64,000 bases of DNA from Candidatus Avimonas narfae (GCA_904395335.1 CAJFNR010000025.1:1-64000), one strand, 5' to 3'. Shown: positions 42,101-51,801, counted from the stretch's first letter. Numbers and translations: made by a program. Notes: generated from the sequence alone by a model not told the origin.

Positions 42101-42986
42101 CACCCGGCTGGAAGAACATCGCCGGCTGATCGAGGAAAGCATGGAACGCTTCCTTTTGCGAACGGACGAGGCTGTCCCGCTGGAACTGAACCGCGCCATG
42201 CGTTATGCCTGCGAAGCGGGAGGAAAACGGATACGGCCGGTACTGACGCTGGAATTCTGCCGTCTCTGCGGCGGGGATCCTCAGCAGGCGCTGCCCTTTG
42301 CCTGGGCGGTTGAAATGATTCACTCCTATTCGCTGGCCCATGACGACCTGCCCTGCATGGACAACAGCCCTATGCGGAGGGGCCGCCCCTCCGCTCACGC
42401 CGCTTTTGGCGAAAGTTTGGCGCTGCTGGCCGGCGACGGGCTTCTCACCTTAGCCTTTGAGGTGATGGCAGATGCTGCCCGGAAGGAAATGGCGCCCCGC
42501 TCCGCTCTGGAGGCGGTATACGTTCTGGCCAGGGCGGCCGGGGATTGCGGTATGGTGGGGGGGCAGGTCATCGACCTGCAGAGCGAAGGAAAGGCCATCT
42601 CCATCGGAACGTTGGAGCGCCTGCAGGAGGGAAAGACGGCGGCTCTTCTCAAAGCGGCGTGCGTGCTGGGCTGCCTAGCTGCAGATGAGCATCCGGACAG
42701 CGCCAGGATCCGCGCCGCCGACAGCTTTGGCGAGGGGATCGGCTTGAGTTTTCAGATCGTGGATGATATACTGGATGTCATCTCCACCTCCGAGGCACTG
42801 GGGAAACCGGCGGGAAGTGACGAGGAGAACTGTAAGGCCACCTATGTTTCCCTCATGGGACTGGACCAGGCGCGCTGGATGGCGCGTTCCCGCACCGATC
42901 AGGCAGTGGAGGCCCTTTCTGTCTTCGGCAAGGAAGCGGATTCCCTCCGGCTGCTGGCAGAAAATTTATTGACCCGTCAGAATTAG
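42081..42986 (+). CDS. ispA: Farnesyl/geranyl diphosphate synthase
   Basis: A 301-residue trans-prenyl diphosphate synthase building FPP from IPP and DMAPP. The first Asp-rich motif is LAHDDLPCMD and the second is QIVDDILDV; GGKRIRPVL is also present. Size and the residues before the first Asp motif fit a short-chain (C15) product. It sits upstream of dxs as in many Firmicutes. Confidence 0.94.
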   Translation: MAPSLYDTRLEEHRRLIEESMERFLLRTDEAVPLELNRAMRYACEAGGKRIRPVLTLEFCRLCGGDPQQALPFAWAVEMIHSYSLAHDDLPCMDNSPMRRGRPSAHAAFGESLALLAGDGLLTLAFEVMADAARKEMAPRSALEAVYVLARAAGDCGMVGGQVIDLQSEGKAISIGTLERLQEGKTAALLKAACVLGCLAADEHPDSARIRAADSFGEGIGLSFQIVDDILDVISTSEALGKPAGSDEENCKATYVSLMGLDQARWMARSRTDQAVEALSVFGKEADSLRLLAENLLTRQN

Positions 42987-43009
42987 AATGTAGAAAGGCA
43001 TGAAACGCC

Positions 43010-43489
43010 ATGCTTACTGTGATTCAGGGCTTTTTGGAAAATAAAGTGCTTTTCGCGGCCATTCTCGGGTGGTTTCTCGCTCAGGTGCTCAAGCTGATCC
43101 TGACCTCCATCGCCACCCGGAGACTCAAGCTGGAACGATTGTGGGGGGCAGGCGGCATGCCCAGCGCTCATTCCGCCATGGTGTGTGCCATGACCATTGC
43201 CGCGGCGCGCTTTTATTCCATCAATTCCCCGGCTTTTGCCTTGGCAGTGGTGTTTGCCTTTGTCACCATGTACGACGCCATGGGAGTGCGGCGGGAGGCT
43301 GGCCTGCACGCCCGACTGCTCAATAAATATCTGAACCAGCTGGAGGCTCAGAACGCCGATACCGACGGAGACGGCAAGCCGGATCGTGAGGTGGACGAAA
43401 TCGAGCTGAAGGAATTCATCGGCCACACGCCCCTGGAGGTGCTGGGCGGCGTGCTTCTGGGAATTCTGGTGGGGATCCTCATCCCCTGA
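43010..43489 (+). CDS. yuiD: Divergent PAP2 family membrane protein (YuiD)
   Basis: A 159-residue membrane protein of the divergent PAP2/acid phosphatase family. Features are LAQVLKLILT, the motif GGMPSAHSAMV with the family His, and the final TPLEVLGGVLLGILVGI. Four hydrophobic segments are visible. Possibly an isoprenoid-phosphate phosphatase, given its location between ispA and dxs; this is inference. Confidence 0.88.
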   Translation: MLTVIQGFLENKVLFAAILGWFLAQVLKLILTSIATRRLKLERLWGAGGMPSAHSAMVCAMTIAAARFYSINSPAFALAVVFAFVTMYDAMGVRREAGLHARLLNKYLNQLEAQNADTDGDGKPDREVDEIELKEFIGHTPLEVLGGVLLGILVGILIP

Positions 43490-43527
43490 GTGAAAGCGGC
43501 TCAAACCATACCGGGAGGCGGTATTTC

Positions 43528-45447
43528 ATGGCAGAGCATCCTCTGCTTTCCCATATTCAATCCCCCAAGGATCTGAAACAATTGAAGGAACCGGAGCTTC
43601 GGCAGCTCTGCAGCGAGGTGCGGGAGACCCTGATTGAAACAGTGGCGGAAACCGGCGGCCATCTGTCCTCCAACCTGGGAATCGTGGAGCTGACAGTGGC
43701 TCTGCACTGGGTTTTCGATACGCCTCACGACCAGATTGTCTGGGATGTGGGGCATCAATGCTATGTACACAAGCTGCTCACCGGCCGAGCGGACCGTTTT
43801 CATACCCTGCGCCGGGAGGGAGGGCTCACTGGCTTTCCCTGTCCGCAGGAGAGCGAATACGACACCTTTGTGGTGGGGCACAGCAGCACCGCTGTCTCCG
43901 CCGCCAACGGAATGGCCAAGGCCAAGAAATTGACAGGGGACGACGGCTACGTCATCGCGGTGATGGGGGACGGTGCCATGACCGGGGGAATGGCCTACGA
44001 AGGCCTGTCCAATGCGGGAAGAAGCAAGGATCGTCTCATCGTGATCCTCAACGACAACCGCATGTCCATCAGCCGCAACGTGGGGTTTGTCGCCCGGCAT
44101 CTGGCCGCCCTGCGTTCCCGTCCCCGCTATGTGCGGTTTAAGAACGGGTTCGGTTCTGTGGTGGCAAAAATCCCGCTTTTTGGCCGGGGCACCTATGCTC
44201 TTCTGCTAAAGCTTAAGACCAAGATGAAAAACGCCCTGTACAAAAACAGCCCGATTTTTGAGGACATGGGGTTTTACTATCTGGGGCCGGTGGACGGCCA
44301 CAATCTGTCCGATCTCATCCGGGCTCTAAAGGCGGCACGCAACATCGACCGTCCGGTCCTGCTGCACGTGGAAACGGTGAAGGGAAAGGGATACGGCTAT
44401 GCGGAGCAAAGCCCCGATACCTATCACGGGGTGTCGGGTTTTGATCCCCTGACGGGCAAGACCCCTCCTTCCGGTCCCAGCTTTTCCGCTGTATTCGGCG
44501 ATACGCTGTGCGAGCTGGCCAGGGAGGACGCCCGCATCTGCGCTATCACGGCGGCCATGCAGGGGGGGACCGGGCTGTCCCGCTTTGCGGCTGAATTTCC
44601 CCAGCGTTTCTTTGATGTGGGAATTGCGGAGGAACATGCCGTCACCTTTGCCTCCGGGCTTTCGCGCAACGGGGTCCTTCCGGTGTTTGCGGTGTACTCC
44701 ACCTTTCTGCAGAGATGCTATGACCAGATCCTCAACGACACTGCGATTCTGGGACAGCATATTGTGCTGGCGGTGGACCGTGCCGGCATCGTCCCCGACG
44801 ATGGAGAAACCCATCAGGGAATTTTTGATGTCCCCTTTCTGTATACCATTCCCGGCGTTACTATTTATTCTCCCGCCAGTTTTGAGGAGCTGAGGATTCA
44901 CCTCAAGCAGGCGCTTTACGACGTGAAAGGGATCGCTGTGGTCCGTTATCCCAAAGGGGAGGAATTCCCGGTCCCCGAGGGTTACCGGCCCGACTACAAG
45001 CCCTTTACTCTATTCCGGGGACGCAACGCCCGGATTCTGCTGGTGACCTATGGGCGGATCACCTTCTCCGTGTTGGAGGCTGCGGAACAGCTGGCGCGGG
45101 AAGGACTACCGGTTTCGGTGCTCAAGCTGAACCGCCTGCGGCCTATCGACCCCGACTGCTACCGTCTGGCCCGTACCTTCGACCGCGTCCTGTTTTTTGA
45201 GGAAGGCAGCCGGATCGGCGGCGCCGGGGAGCATTTCGGCACCGGGCTGACGGAGGCCGGTTATTGGGGATATTATGAAATCCATGCCATTGATGGCTTT
45301 GTCCCCGTGTGCAAGGCGGCTTCCGGTTTGCGCTTGTGCGGTTTGGATACCGACAGCATCCGGGAAGCGGTGCGCGCGGCGGAACGCCGTCCGGGTTCCG
45401 TTTCGGAGAAGTCGGAGGAGGCGGAGGGAAAGGATGAAGCTCCATGA
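43528..45447 (+). CDS. dxs: 1-deoxy-D-xylulose-5-phosphate synthase
   Basis: A 639-residue thiamine-dependent enzyme of the MEP isoprenoid pathway. Motifs include SSNLGIVELTVALH, VGHQCYVHKLLTGR, the TPP-binding GDGAMTGGMAYEGL with the partner Asn, and FDVGIAEEHAVTFA. The C-terminal transketolase-like domain is complete. The last 4 nt overlap tlyA. Confidence 0.97.
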   Translation: MAEHPLLSHIQSPKDLKQLKEPELRQLCSEVRETLIETVAETGGHLSSNLGIVELTVALHWVFDTPHDQIVWDVGHQCYVHKLLTGRADRFHTLRREGGLTGFPCPQESEYDTFVVGHSSTAVSAANGMAKAKKLTGDDGYVIAVMGDGAMTGGMAYEGLSNAGRSKDRLIVILNDNRMSISRNVGFVARHLAALRSRPRYVRFKNGFGSVVAKIPLFGRGTYALLLKLKTKMKNALYKNSPIFEDMGFYYLGPVDGHNLSDLIRALKAARNIDRPVLLHVETVKGKGYGYAEQSPDTYHGVSGFDPLTGKTPPSGPSFSAVFGDTLCELAREDARICAITAAMQGGTGLSRFAAEFPQRFFDVGIAEEHAVTFASGLSRNGVLPVFAVYSTFLQRCYDQILNDTAILGQHIVLAVDRAGIVPDDGETHQGIFDVPFLYTIPGVTIYSPASFEELRIHLKQALYDVKGIAVVRYPKGEEFPVPEGYRPDYKPFTLFRGRNARILLVTYGRITFSVLEAAEQLAREGLPVSVLKLNRLRPIDPDCYRLARTFDRVLFFEEGSRIGGAGEHFGTGLTEAGYWGYYEIHAIDGFVPVCKAASGLRLCGLDTDSIREAVRAAERRPGSVSEKSEEAEGKDEAP

Positions 45448-46274
45448 CGGAGAAGCTTCTGGTAAAGCGGCTGGACGTCTTTCTGGTGGAACAGGGGCTT
45501 CAGCCCAGCCGGGAACGAGCCAAGGAGGCTGTTGCCTCCGGGCTGGTTTCGGTTAACGGGGTGGTTTCCCTCAAGCCCTCCCGTCCGGTAACGGTGGAGG
45601 ATGAGGTGATTTGCCGCAAAGGAGCGCCGCGCTACGTGGGCCGCGGCGGTGAAAAGCTGGAAAAGGCCCTGAGGGAGGCCCGGTTGGATGTCCGAGGCCT
45701 GACGGCGTTGGATGTGGGGGCCTCCACCGGAGGTTTTACCGACTGTCTTCTTCAGCATGGGGCGGCGGAGGTGTTCTCTGTGGATGTGGGACACGATCAG
45801 CTGCATCCTTCTTTGAGACAGGATACCCGGGTGCACTCTCTGGAGGGAACAGATATCCGCCGAACCGAATGTATGATGGAGCTTTTAGGCGGGCGCAGGC
45901 CGGACTTCTGCACAGTGGACGTCTCCTTTATCTCGCTGGAGCAAGTGGGGAGCGCTGTCTTTTCCCTGTTGTCTCCGGCAGCTCCTGTGGTGTGGCTGAT
46001 CAAGCCGCAGTTTGAAGCCGGACGCGGCGCGGTGGGAAAGAAAGGCATCGTCCGCCAAAAAAGTGATCATGTCCGGGTGCTGGAAAAGGCCTGTGCCTTT
46101 TTTTATTCCCAGGGATACGGGGTCTGTTGGCTTTCTCATTCACCTATCCGCGGTGGGGAGGGCAATGTGGAATATCTGACCGTCCTGAGGAAGAACGGTG
46201 CGGAGGAAACGATCCGGACTACTGTTGATGAAGTGGTGGAGAAGGCTTGGCGGGAGCTGGGCGGCCGGGGCTAG
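45444..46274 (+). CDS. tlyA: TlyA family rRNA 2'-O-methyltransferase
   Basis: A 276-residue S4-domain/FtsJ-like methyltransferase. The S4 part (KRLDVFLVEQGLQPSRERAK) leads to the SAM site LDVGASTGGFTDCLL, followed by DFCTVDVSFISLEQV and VWLIKPQFEAGR. TlyA homologues methylate ribosomal RNA at cytidine 2'-OH. The dxs-tlyA-nadK-argR-recN order is conserved in clostridia. Confidence 0.95.
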   Translation: MTEKLLVKRLDVFLVEQGLQPSRERAKEAVASGLVSVNGVVSLKPSRPVTVEDEVICRKGAPRYVGRGGEKLEKALREARLDVRGLTALDVGASTGGFTDCLLQHGAAEVFSVDVGHDQLHPSLRQDTRVHSLEGTDIRRTECMMELLGGRRPDFCTVDVSFISLEQVGSAVFSLLSPAAPVVWLIKPQFEAGRGAVGKKGIVRQKSDHVRVLEKACAFFYSQGYGVCWLSHSPIRGGEGNVEYLTVLRKNGAEETIRTTVDEVVEKAWRELGGRG

Positions 46275-46302
46275 CCGTGCCGCGGGGAAAGGAAGAAGAA
46301 GC

Positions 46303-47163
46303 ATGCGCATTGCTTTGGTATGCAATCCGAAAACCAGAGGGATCAAGCAGGCGGCGTTGGCGGTCCGCGGCGAACTGGAGCGCTTGGGCGCCGAAGTTCT
46401 GCTTTCCCGGGACGCGGGGCGGTTCCCTCCGGAGGACGCTGATCAGCTTATCGCCGCCAGTGACGTGGTGGTGGCCCTGGGAGGGGACGGCACCATTATC
46501 CACACGGCCAAACGCGCCGCCGCCTGTAACCGGGCGGTTCTGGGTGTCAATTGCGGGCATCTGGGCTTTATGGCCGGTCTGGAGGCGGATGAGCTGGAAC
46601 ACCTTTCCGCCCTCATCGACGGGAAGTATTCCGTTGAGGAACGCATGCTGCTGCGTGTTCAAGTCCTGCGGGACGGCGGGGAAGCCCGTGCCTATCTGGC
46701 GCTTAATGAAGCGGTGGTTTCCCGTGGATCCTTTTCCCGCATGATTGAGCTGGAGGTGTACAGCGGGGGGGAACCGGTGGTGCGGTACTGCGCCGACGGT
46801 GTGATCATTGCTGCTCCTACCGGCTCCACGGCCTATTCCCTGTCGGCGGGAGGACCGATTATTGATCCCCGGGTGGATTGCCTGCTGATGACTCCTGTAT
46901 GTCCTCATTCGCTCTACGCCCGTTCCTACATTTTCAGTGCCGGGGCCCGGCTTTCCGTTCGCCCTCTCTTGGAGGAGAGGGAAACCTATCTGACCGTGGA
47001 CGGGGAGGAAGGAACCGCCCTGCACCCCGGCGAGGAGGTACACATTTCTCGTGCCGATACGGTGGTGCGGCTGATCAAAATCAAAAGCGGTGATTTTTAC
47101 GACATACTGAATCAGAAACTGATGGACCGCCGCCGTCCGGCGGGAAAGGGGGAGACTGAATGA
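46303..47163 (+). CDS. nadK: NAD kinase
   Basis: A 286-residue NAD kinase making NADP. It has the GGDGTIIHTAKR motif, the following NCGHLGFMA and the conserved APTGSTAYSLSAGGPI. GGAAAGGAAG precedes ATG 46303; an in-frame extension from 46198 runs inside tlyA and is rejected. The stop overlaps argR by 4 nt. Confidence 0.95.
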   Translation: MRIALVCNPKTRGIKQAALAVRGELERLGAEVLLSRDAGRFPPEDADQLIAASDVVVALGGDGTIIHTAKRAAACNRAVLGVNCGHLGFMAGLEADELEHLSALIDGKYSVEERMLLRVQVLRDGGEARAYLALNEAVVSRGSFSRMIELEVYSGGEPVVRYCADGVIIAAPTGSTAYSLSAGGPIIDPRVDCLLMTPVCPHSLYARSYIFSAGARLSVRPLLEERETYLTVDGEEGTALHPGEEVHISRADTVVRLIKIKSGDFYDILNQKLMDRRRPAGKGETE

Positions 47164-47615
47164 AAACCAAGCGTCATGCCAAAATCCTGGAAATTATCCG
47201 CACCCGACCAGTGGATACCCAGGAGGAACTGCTACGCTGGCTAAAGGAAAGCGGATTCGATGTGACACAGGCCACGGTTTCCCGGGACATCAAGGAGCTG
47301 CGTCTAATCAAAACCTTGGATACCGACGGACGGTACCGGTATTCCACCGTCAAGCTGGAGAACGATACCATGTCCTCCAAGTTTCACTCCCTGTTTGCCG
47401 ATGCGGTAGTCAACATTGATTACGCCGGCAACATTGTGGTGATTAAATGCCTTTCCGGCATGGCGCAGGCGGCTTGTGCCGCCATGGATTCCCTGCACTG
47501 GGACAGTGTGGTGGGAACGCTGGGGGGAGAGGATACCTTTATCTGTATCACCAAGGACGAGGGGCGGGCCGTGGAACTGGTGACGGAGCTCAAAAAGCTG
47601 CTGAAAACCCGTTGA
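47160..47615 (+). CDS. argR: Arginine repressor ArgR
   Basis: A 151-residue hexameric arginine-responsive regulator. The N-terminal winged helix (KTKRHAKILEIIRTRPVDTQ through TQATVSRDIKELRLIK) and the C-terminal arginine-binding domain with DSVVGTLGGEDTFICI are complete. In this locus, next to recN, ArgR/AhrC is the usual Firmicutes arrangement. Confidence 0.95.
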   Translation: MKTKRHAKILEIIRTRPVDTQEELLRWLKESGFDVTQATVSRDIKELRLIKTLDTDGRYRYSTVKLENDTMSSKFHSLFADAVVNIDYAGNIVVIKCLSGMAQAACAAMDSLHWDSVVGTLGGEDTFICITKDEGRAVELVTELKKLLKTR

Positions 47616-47640
47616 GCGGGCGGAAAAGGGGCAATGAGGC

Positions 47641-49323
47641 ATGCTTACACGACTGCACATCGAAAATATCGCCGTCATTGAAAAGGCAGAGATCGCCTTT
47701 GAAAAGGGGCTGAATGTGCTGACCGGTGAAACCGGCGCGGGCAAATCCATGATCATCGACGCCATCAATGCGGTGCTGGGGGAGCGGGTCAGCCGCGAAA
47801 TTGTCCGCACTGGCAGCGAACGGGCGGATGTTACGGCGTTGTTCACCGATCTCTCCGGCGCGGCCTGTGCGGCGCTGGAGGAGCAGGGCTACGCCCCGGA
47901 CGAGGATGGCTGTCTGCTGATCCGCCGTACCGTCGGGGCGGAGGGGAAAAGCAGCTGCCGCATCAACGGTCAGCCGGCCACCGCCGCCGTCCTGCGGGAG
48001 ATCGGTCGTTCGCTGGTCAACATTCATGGCCAGCACGACAATCAGTCGCTGCTGGATCCGGAACGGCATGTGGATTATCTCGATCAGATGGGAGGACTGC
48101 TCCCGCTGCGGGAGGATTACAGAGCTTCCTATACGGAGCTGTGCCGCCTGCGTTCCGAGCGCCGGAAGGTGGATATGGACGAAGCCGCCAAAGCGCGCAG
48201 AATGGACATGCTGCGGTATCAGATCGACGAAATCGAGGCAGCCGCTCTGCAGGAAGGGGAAGAGGCGCACCTGATGGAGCAGCGTTCCCTGTACCGCAAC
48301 GCGGAGCGGATTGCGGAATCCGTGGCGGCGGCCAAACAGGCGCTGACCGGTGACGAGGAATCGGACGGTGCCCTGGCCCGGTTGACAGGGGCAGTGGAGG
48401 CGCTGACGGATGCGGGCCGCTATGTCTCCGAGTTGGAGGAGCTGGCCAAACGGGCCCAGGGACTGCTGTATGAACTGGAGGAATGTGTTGGCGACCTACG
48501 CGGTTTCGGTTCCGGCCTGGAATACGATCCCCAGGAGCTGGACCGTATTGAAACGCGGTTGGAGCTGATCAAGCGTCTGGAATCCAAATACGGGTCGTCA
48601 GAGGCCGAGGTGCTGCGTTTTTTGGAACAGGCTCAGGCGGAATGGGAGGAAATCGAACTGTCCGACCAACGGGCCGCCCAGCTGGATACAGAATGTGCCG
48701 CCGCATTGGAGCGGGCGGAGGAAAAAGCGGCCCGGCTGACGCAAGCCAGACGCGAAGCTGCCCTTCATTTTGCTGAGCAGGTGGGGGAGCAGCTGCGTTT
48801 TCTGGATATGCCGCGGGTGCGGCTGGAGGTGGCGGTGGAGCCGGCGGAGCTGTCTTCCCAGGGTGCCGACCGGGTGGAGTTCCTGATTTCCGCTAATCCC
48901 GGCGAACCGGTGCGGCCGTTGGCCCGTATCGCCTCCGGAGGCGAACTGTCCCGCATCATGCTGGCGCTGAAATCAGTGATGGCCGGTGTGGACGATATCG
49001 ACACCCTGATTTTCGACGAAATCGACACCGGCATCAGCGGCCGCGCCGCGCAGAAAGTGGGGCTTCGGCTGCGACAGCTGGGAGAAAATCGGCAGATTTT
49101 GTGCGTGACCCATCTGGCACAGATTGCCGCCATGGGGCATCAGCATCTGCTGATCCGTAAGGAGGTGCGGCAGGACCGGACCTATACGGAGGTAGCGGCA
49201 CTGAATGTCTCCGGACGCGAGGAGGAGCTGGCCCGCATCATCGGTGGCGAGGTCACGCCCGCCAACCTTCAGGCGGCGCGGGAGATGCTGGCAAAAGCGG
49301 AAGAAACGGAAAACAGGGGTTGA
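47641..49323 (+). CDS. recN: DNA repair protein RecN
   Basis: A 560-residue SMC-like ATPase used in double-strand break repair. Walker A is GETGAGKSMIIDAI, the central part is a coiled coil (about 155-365), and the C-terminus has IASGGELSRIMLALK with Walker B LIFDEIDTGISG. The stop codon TGA (49321-49323) lies within the -35 element of the next promoter. Confidence 0.96.
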   Translation: MLTRLHIENIAVIEKAEIAFEKGLNVLTGETGAGKSMIIDAINAVLGERVSREIVRTGSERADVTALFTDLSGAACAALEEQGYAPDEDGCLLIRRTVGAEGKSSCRINGQPATAAVLREIGRSLVNIHGQHDNQSLLDPERHVDYLDQMGGLLPLREDYRASYTELCRLRSERRKVDMDEAAKARRMDMLRYQIDEIEAAALQEGEEAHLMEQRSLYRNAERIAESVAAAKQALTGDEESDGALARLTGAVEALTDAGRYVSELEELAKRAQGLLYELEECVGDLRGFGSGLEYDPQELDRIETRLELIKRLESKYGSSEAEVLRFLEQAQAEWEEIELSDQRAAQLDTECAAALERAEEKAARLTQARREAALHFAEQVGEQLRFLDMPRVRLEVAVEPAELSSQGADRVEFLISANPGEPVRPLARIASGGELSRIMLALKSVMAGVDDIDTLIFDEIDTGISGRAAQKVGLRLRQLGENRQILCVTHLAQIAAMGHQHLLIRKEVRQDRTYTEVAALNVSGREEELARIIGGEVTPANLQAAREMLAKAEETENRG

Positions 49324-49348
49324 CATTTTTGGAAAAGTGTGTTTTAAT
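49320..49348 (+). promoter_or_regulatory. Sigma-A-type promoter of tyrS, overlapping the recN stop
   Basis: TTGACA (49320-49325), 17 bp, TTTAAT (49343-49348). The recN stop TGA is contained in the -35 hexamer. Confidence 0.85.
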
Positions 49349-49351
49349 CCT

Positions 49352-49614
49352 TCCCATAAAGCTGTGAAGGGAACGAGTACTCCTGTTCGGGCAGCGCAGA
49401 GAGCCGCCGGTTGGTGTAAGGCGGTCTGACGGCAGGGGAAAATACATCCCGGAGCTGCGACCTGAAATTCCCTGTGTGCCGGGGATCAGTAGGGAAGCCG
49501 TGTGGGCGCGTTACAGCCCAAAGGCGTTGTTGGACGCCGGAGGCCGGCTTTGCCGGTAAATAGAGGTGGTACCGCGAGTCATTTCGCCCTCTGCTGTAAG
49601 GCAGGGGGCTTTTT
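49352..49614 (+). ncRNA. T-box leader, tyrosine specifier (UAC)
   Basis: A tRNA-sensing leader upstream of tyrS. Stem I distal motifs are seen in CAGAGAGCCGCCGG followed by GGTGTAAGGCGG. The specifier is the TAC at 49443-49445 within GGGGAAAATACATCCCGG, matching tyrosine. The T-box bulge sequence is AGAGGTGGTACCGCG (49562-49576). The terminator GCCCTCTGC/GCAGGGGGC with a TTTTTT run (49586-49614) competes with the antiterminator. Uncharged tRNA-Tyr should stabilise antitermination and raise TyrRS. Confidence 0.93.
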
Positions 49615-49630
49615 TGTTAGGAGGAAGAAG

Positions 49631-50863
49631 ATGAAAAACGTATTTGATGAACTGAAGGACCGGGGCGTCATCGCTCAAACCACCAATGAAGAGGGAATAC
49701 GGGAACTGTTGGGGAAGGGGCCTGTCACTTTTTACATCGGCTTTGATCCCACAGCGGACAGCCTGCATGTGGGGCATTTTGTGCAGATGATGGTGATGGC
49801 GCATATGCAGAGAGCGGGGCACCGCCCCATCGCCCTGATGGGCGGCGGCACCGGTATGATCGGCGATCCCACCGGCAAAACGGATATGCGCCGCATGCTG
49901 ACCCCGGAGATCATCGCCCATCATATTGACTGCTTCCAGAAGCAAATGTCCCGTTTCATTGACTTTTCCGAGGGGCGGGCTCTGATGGTCAACAATGCCG
50001 ATTGGCTGATGAAGCTCAACTATGTGGAGTTCCTGCGGGAGGTGGGCGTCCACTTTTCGGTGAACCGGATGCTGACGGCGGAGTGTTTCAAGAGCCGTTT
50101 GGAGCGCGGGCTGTCGTTTATGGAATTCAATTACATGCTGATGCAGAGCTACGACTTCTATGTGCTCAACCAGAAATATGACTGCCGTCTGGAGCTGGGC
50201 GGAGATGATCAGTGGTCCAACATCATCGGCGGGGTGGAGCTGTGCCGCCGCAAGGAGGGTAAGGAGGTCTATGGTATGACCTTCTCCCTGCTCACCAATT
50301 CCGAGGGCAAAAAAATGGGCAAAACGGAAAAGGGTGCCGTATGGCTGGATGCGGATAAAATGCCGCCTTATGATTTTTACCAGTACTGGCGCAATATCGG
50401 CGACGCGGATGTAAGCAAATGCCTGAAATTGCTGACGTTCCTCCCCATGGACGAAATTCGTGAACTGGAAAAGGCGGAGGGCAGTGCCATTAACGAGGTA
50501 AAGGAGCGGTTGGCCTGGGAAGTCACCAACCTGATCCACGGACAGGAAGAAGCGGACAAAGCCAAAGAGGCGGCCCGGTCCCTGTTCGCCGCCGGGAAGG
50601 TCAGCGACAACATGCCTTCTACCGACATTCCGGCTGAGCAGTTCGCCCAAGGGGCTGTCAGTGTCATCGACCTGCTGATGCTGACAGGGCTGGCTCCCTC
50701 CCGCGGAGAAGCCCGCCGCCTGATCCAGCAGGGCGGGGTTTCGGTAGATGACAAAAAAGTGACCGCCATCGATGAGACGGTGCCGGAAACTTCCTTTGAA
50801 AAAGGGTATGTGGTCCTGAAGAAAGGGAAAAAGGCGTTTCATAAAGCGGTTTATCGGAAATAA
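49631..50863 (+). CDS. tyrS: Tyrosyl-tRNA synthetase
   Basis: A 410-residue class I synthetase charging tRNA-Tyr. The HIGH motif reads HVGH (SLHVGHFVQ), the KMSKS loop reads KMGKTEKG, and the binding pocket shows [13 protein letters not shown]-terminal S4 domain ([16 protein letters not shown]) is present. It follows the T-box leader directly, with AGGAGGAAG before ATG 49631. An in-frame extension from 49502 lies within the leader. Confidence 0.97.
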   Translation: MKNVFDELKDRGVIAQTTNEEGIRELLGKGPVTFYIGFDPTADSLHVGHFVQMMVMAHMQRAGHRPIALMGGGTGMIGDPTGKTDMRRMLTPEIIAHHIDCFQKQMSRFIDFSEGRALMVNNADWLMKLNYVEFLREVGVHFSVNRMLTAECFKSRLERGLSFMEFNYMLMQSYDFYVLNQKYDCRLELGGDDQWSNIIGGVELCRRKEGKEVYGMTFSLLTNSEGKKMGKTEKGAVWLDADKMPPYDFYQYWRNIGDADVSKCLKLLTFLPMDEIRELEKAEGSAINEVKERLAWEVTNLIHGQEEADKAKEAARSLFAAGKVSDNMPSTDIPAEQFAQGAVSVIDLLMLTGLAPSRGEARRLIQQGGVSVDDKKVTAIDETVPETSFEKGYVVLKKGKKAFHKAVYRK

Positions 50864-50874
50864 CCATAAAAAGC

Positions 50875-50904
50875 GCGTGGGATTTTCCCCGGAAAATCCC
50901 ACGC
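50875..50904 (+). terminator. Perfect 14-bp hairpin after tyrS
   Basis: GCGTGGGATTTTCC and GGAAAATCCCACGC pair perfectly around CC. No T tract follows (ACAGGCTTTG), so it may be a transcript-stabilising hairpin rather than a canonical terminator. Confidence 0.6.
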
Positions 50905-50958
50905 ACAGGCTTTGAAATGAATGAGCGGGGCAAAAGCCGCCTATGCTTTATCAAGGGG

Positions 50959-50987
50959 TTGTACCCGGCGGAATTATTCCGTATAAT
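50959..50987 (+). promoter_or_regulatory. Sigma-A-type promoter of the sugar transferase gene
   Basis: TTGTAC (50959-50964), 17 bp, TATAAT (50982-50987). Confidence 0.8.
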
Positions 50988-51032
50988 GGCATAGACAAAG
51001 GCCCATCTGAACTGAGTAAAGGAAGATTATAT

Positions 51033-51719
51033 ATGCTGCTAAAATCCTGGGAACAGCTTCCGGAAGACATGCGTACACCGGCTGTCCGGCCGTATTATGA
51101 ACGTCTTCAGAAAAAGAAAGCCGGTTTGATAGCCAAACGGGCAGGGGATGTGCTTCTATCCGCCATTCTGATTGTACTGCTGTCGCCGGTGTTGCTGGTG
51201 ATTTCTCTGGTGATTGTATGCGATTCCCGGGGCGGCGTTTTTTTTCGTCAGAAACGGGTTACCACATATGGCCGGGTATTCCGCATTTTTAAATTTCGCA
51301 CCATGGTAAGCAATGCGGAAAGCCTGGGCTCCCAGGTGACCGTCAGCAATGACAGCCGGGTGACGCGGTGCGGACGCTTTTTGAGAAAGTACCGCCTGGA
51401 TGAGCTGCCGCAGCTGTTCAATATTTTTGTGGGGGAAATGTCCTTTGTCGGAACAAGGCCCGAGGTACCCCGGTATGTACAGGCATACACGGAGGAAATG
51501 CGGGCGACGCTGCTCCTGCCTGCGGGTGTTACCTCACTGGCCAGCATCGAGTTCAAGGATGAGGATACCTTGCTCCAAAACGCCGATGATGCGGATCGCG
51601 CCTATGTGGAGGAAATCCTGCCTCAGAAAATGAAATATAACCTGGAATATTTGAGAGAGTATCGGTTTGGATACGACATCCGCCTGATGTTTCAGACCGT
51701 GGCGGCAGTGCTTCATTAG
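51033..51719 (+). CDS. Bacterial sugar transferase (initiating phosphoglycosyltransferase)
   Basis: A 228-residue monotopic phosphoglycosyltransferase, the class that puts the first sugar phosphate on undecaprenyl phosphate. The membrane-entry segment is SAILIVLLSPVLLVISLVI. Catalytic-core motifs are VFFRQKRV, IFKFRTM, RLDELPQLFNIFVGEMSFVG and TRPEVP. It stands alone with its own promoter and terminator; no glycosyltransferase or flippase genes are nearby. ATG 51033 follows AAAGGAAG, and a longer frame to 50943 would cross the promoter. Confidence 0.9.
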   Translation: MLLKSWEQLPEDMRTPAVRPYYERLQKKKAGLIAKRAGDVLLSAILIVLLSPVLLVISLVIVCDSRGGVFFRQKRVTTYGRVFRIFKFRTMVSNAESLGSQVTVSNDSRVTRCGRFLRKYRLDELPQLFNIFVGEMSFVGTRPEVPRYVQAYTEEMRATLLLPAGVTSLASIEFKDEDTLLQNADDADRAYVEEILPQKMKYNLEYLREYRFGYDIRLMFQTVAAVLH

Positions 51720-51747
51720 AAATACACTGCTGTTGCAGTGGAACATC

Positions 51748-51791
51748 AAAAAGCGTCAGACTTCTTTACTGTAAGAAGCCTGACGCTTTTT
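51748..51791. terminator. Bidirectional terminator
   Basis: AAAAAGCGTCAG-A-CTTCTT pairs with AAGAAG-C-CTGACGCTTTTT, between the sugar transferase and the convergent apgM. Confidence 0.9.
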
Positions 51792-51801
51792 GATATTTCG
51801 T

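Noticed and set aside
49511-50902. 463-codon minus-strand frame opposite tyrS
   Set aside because: tyrS and its T-box leader explain the region; the antisense product lacks any recognisable motif.
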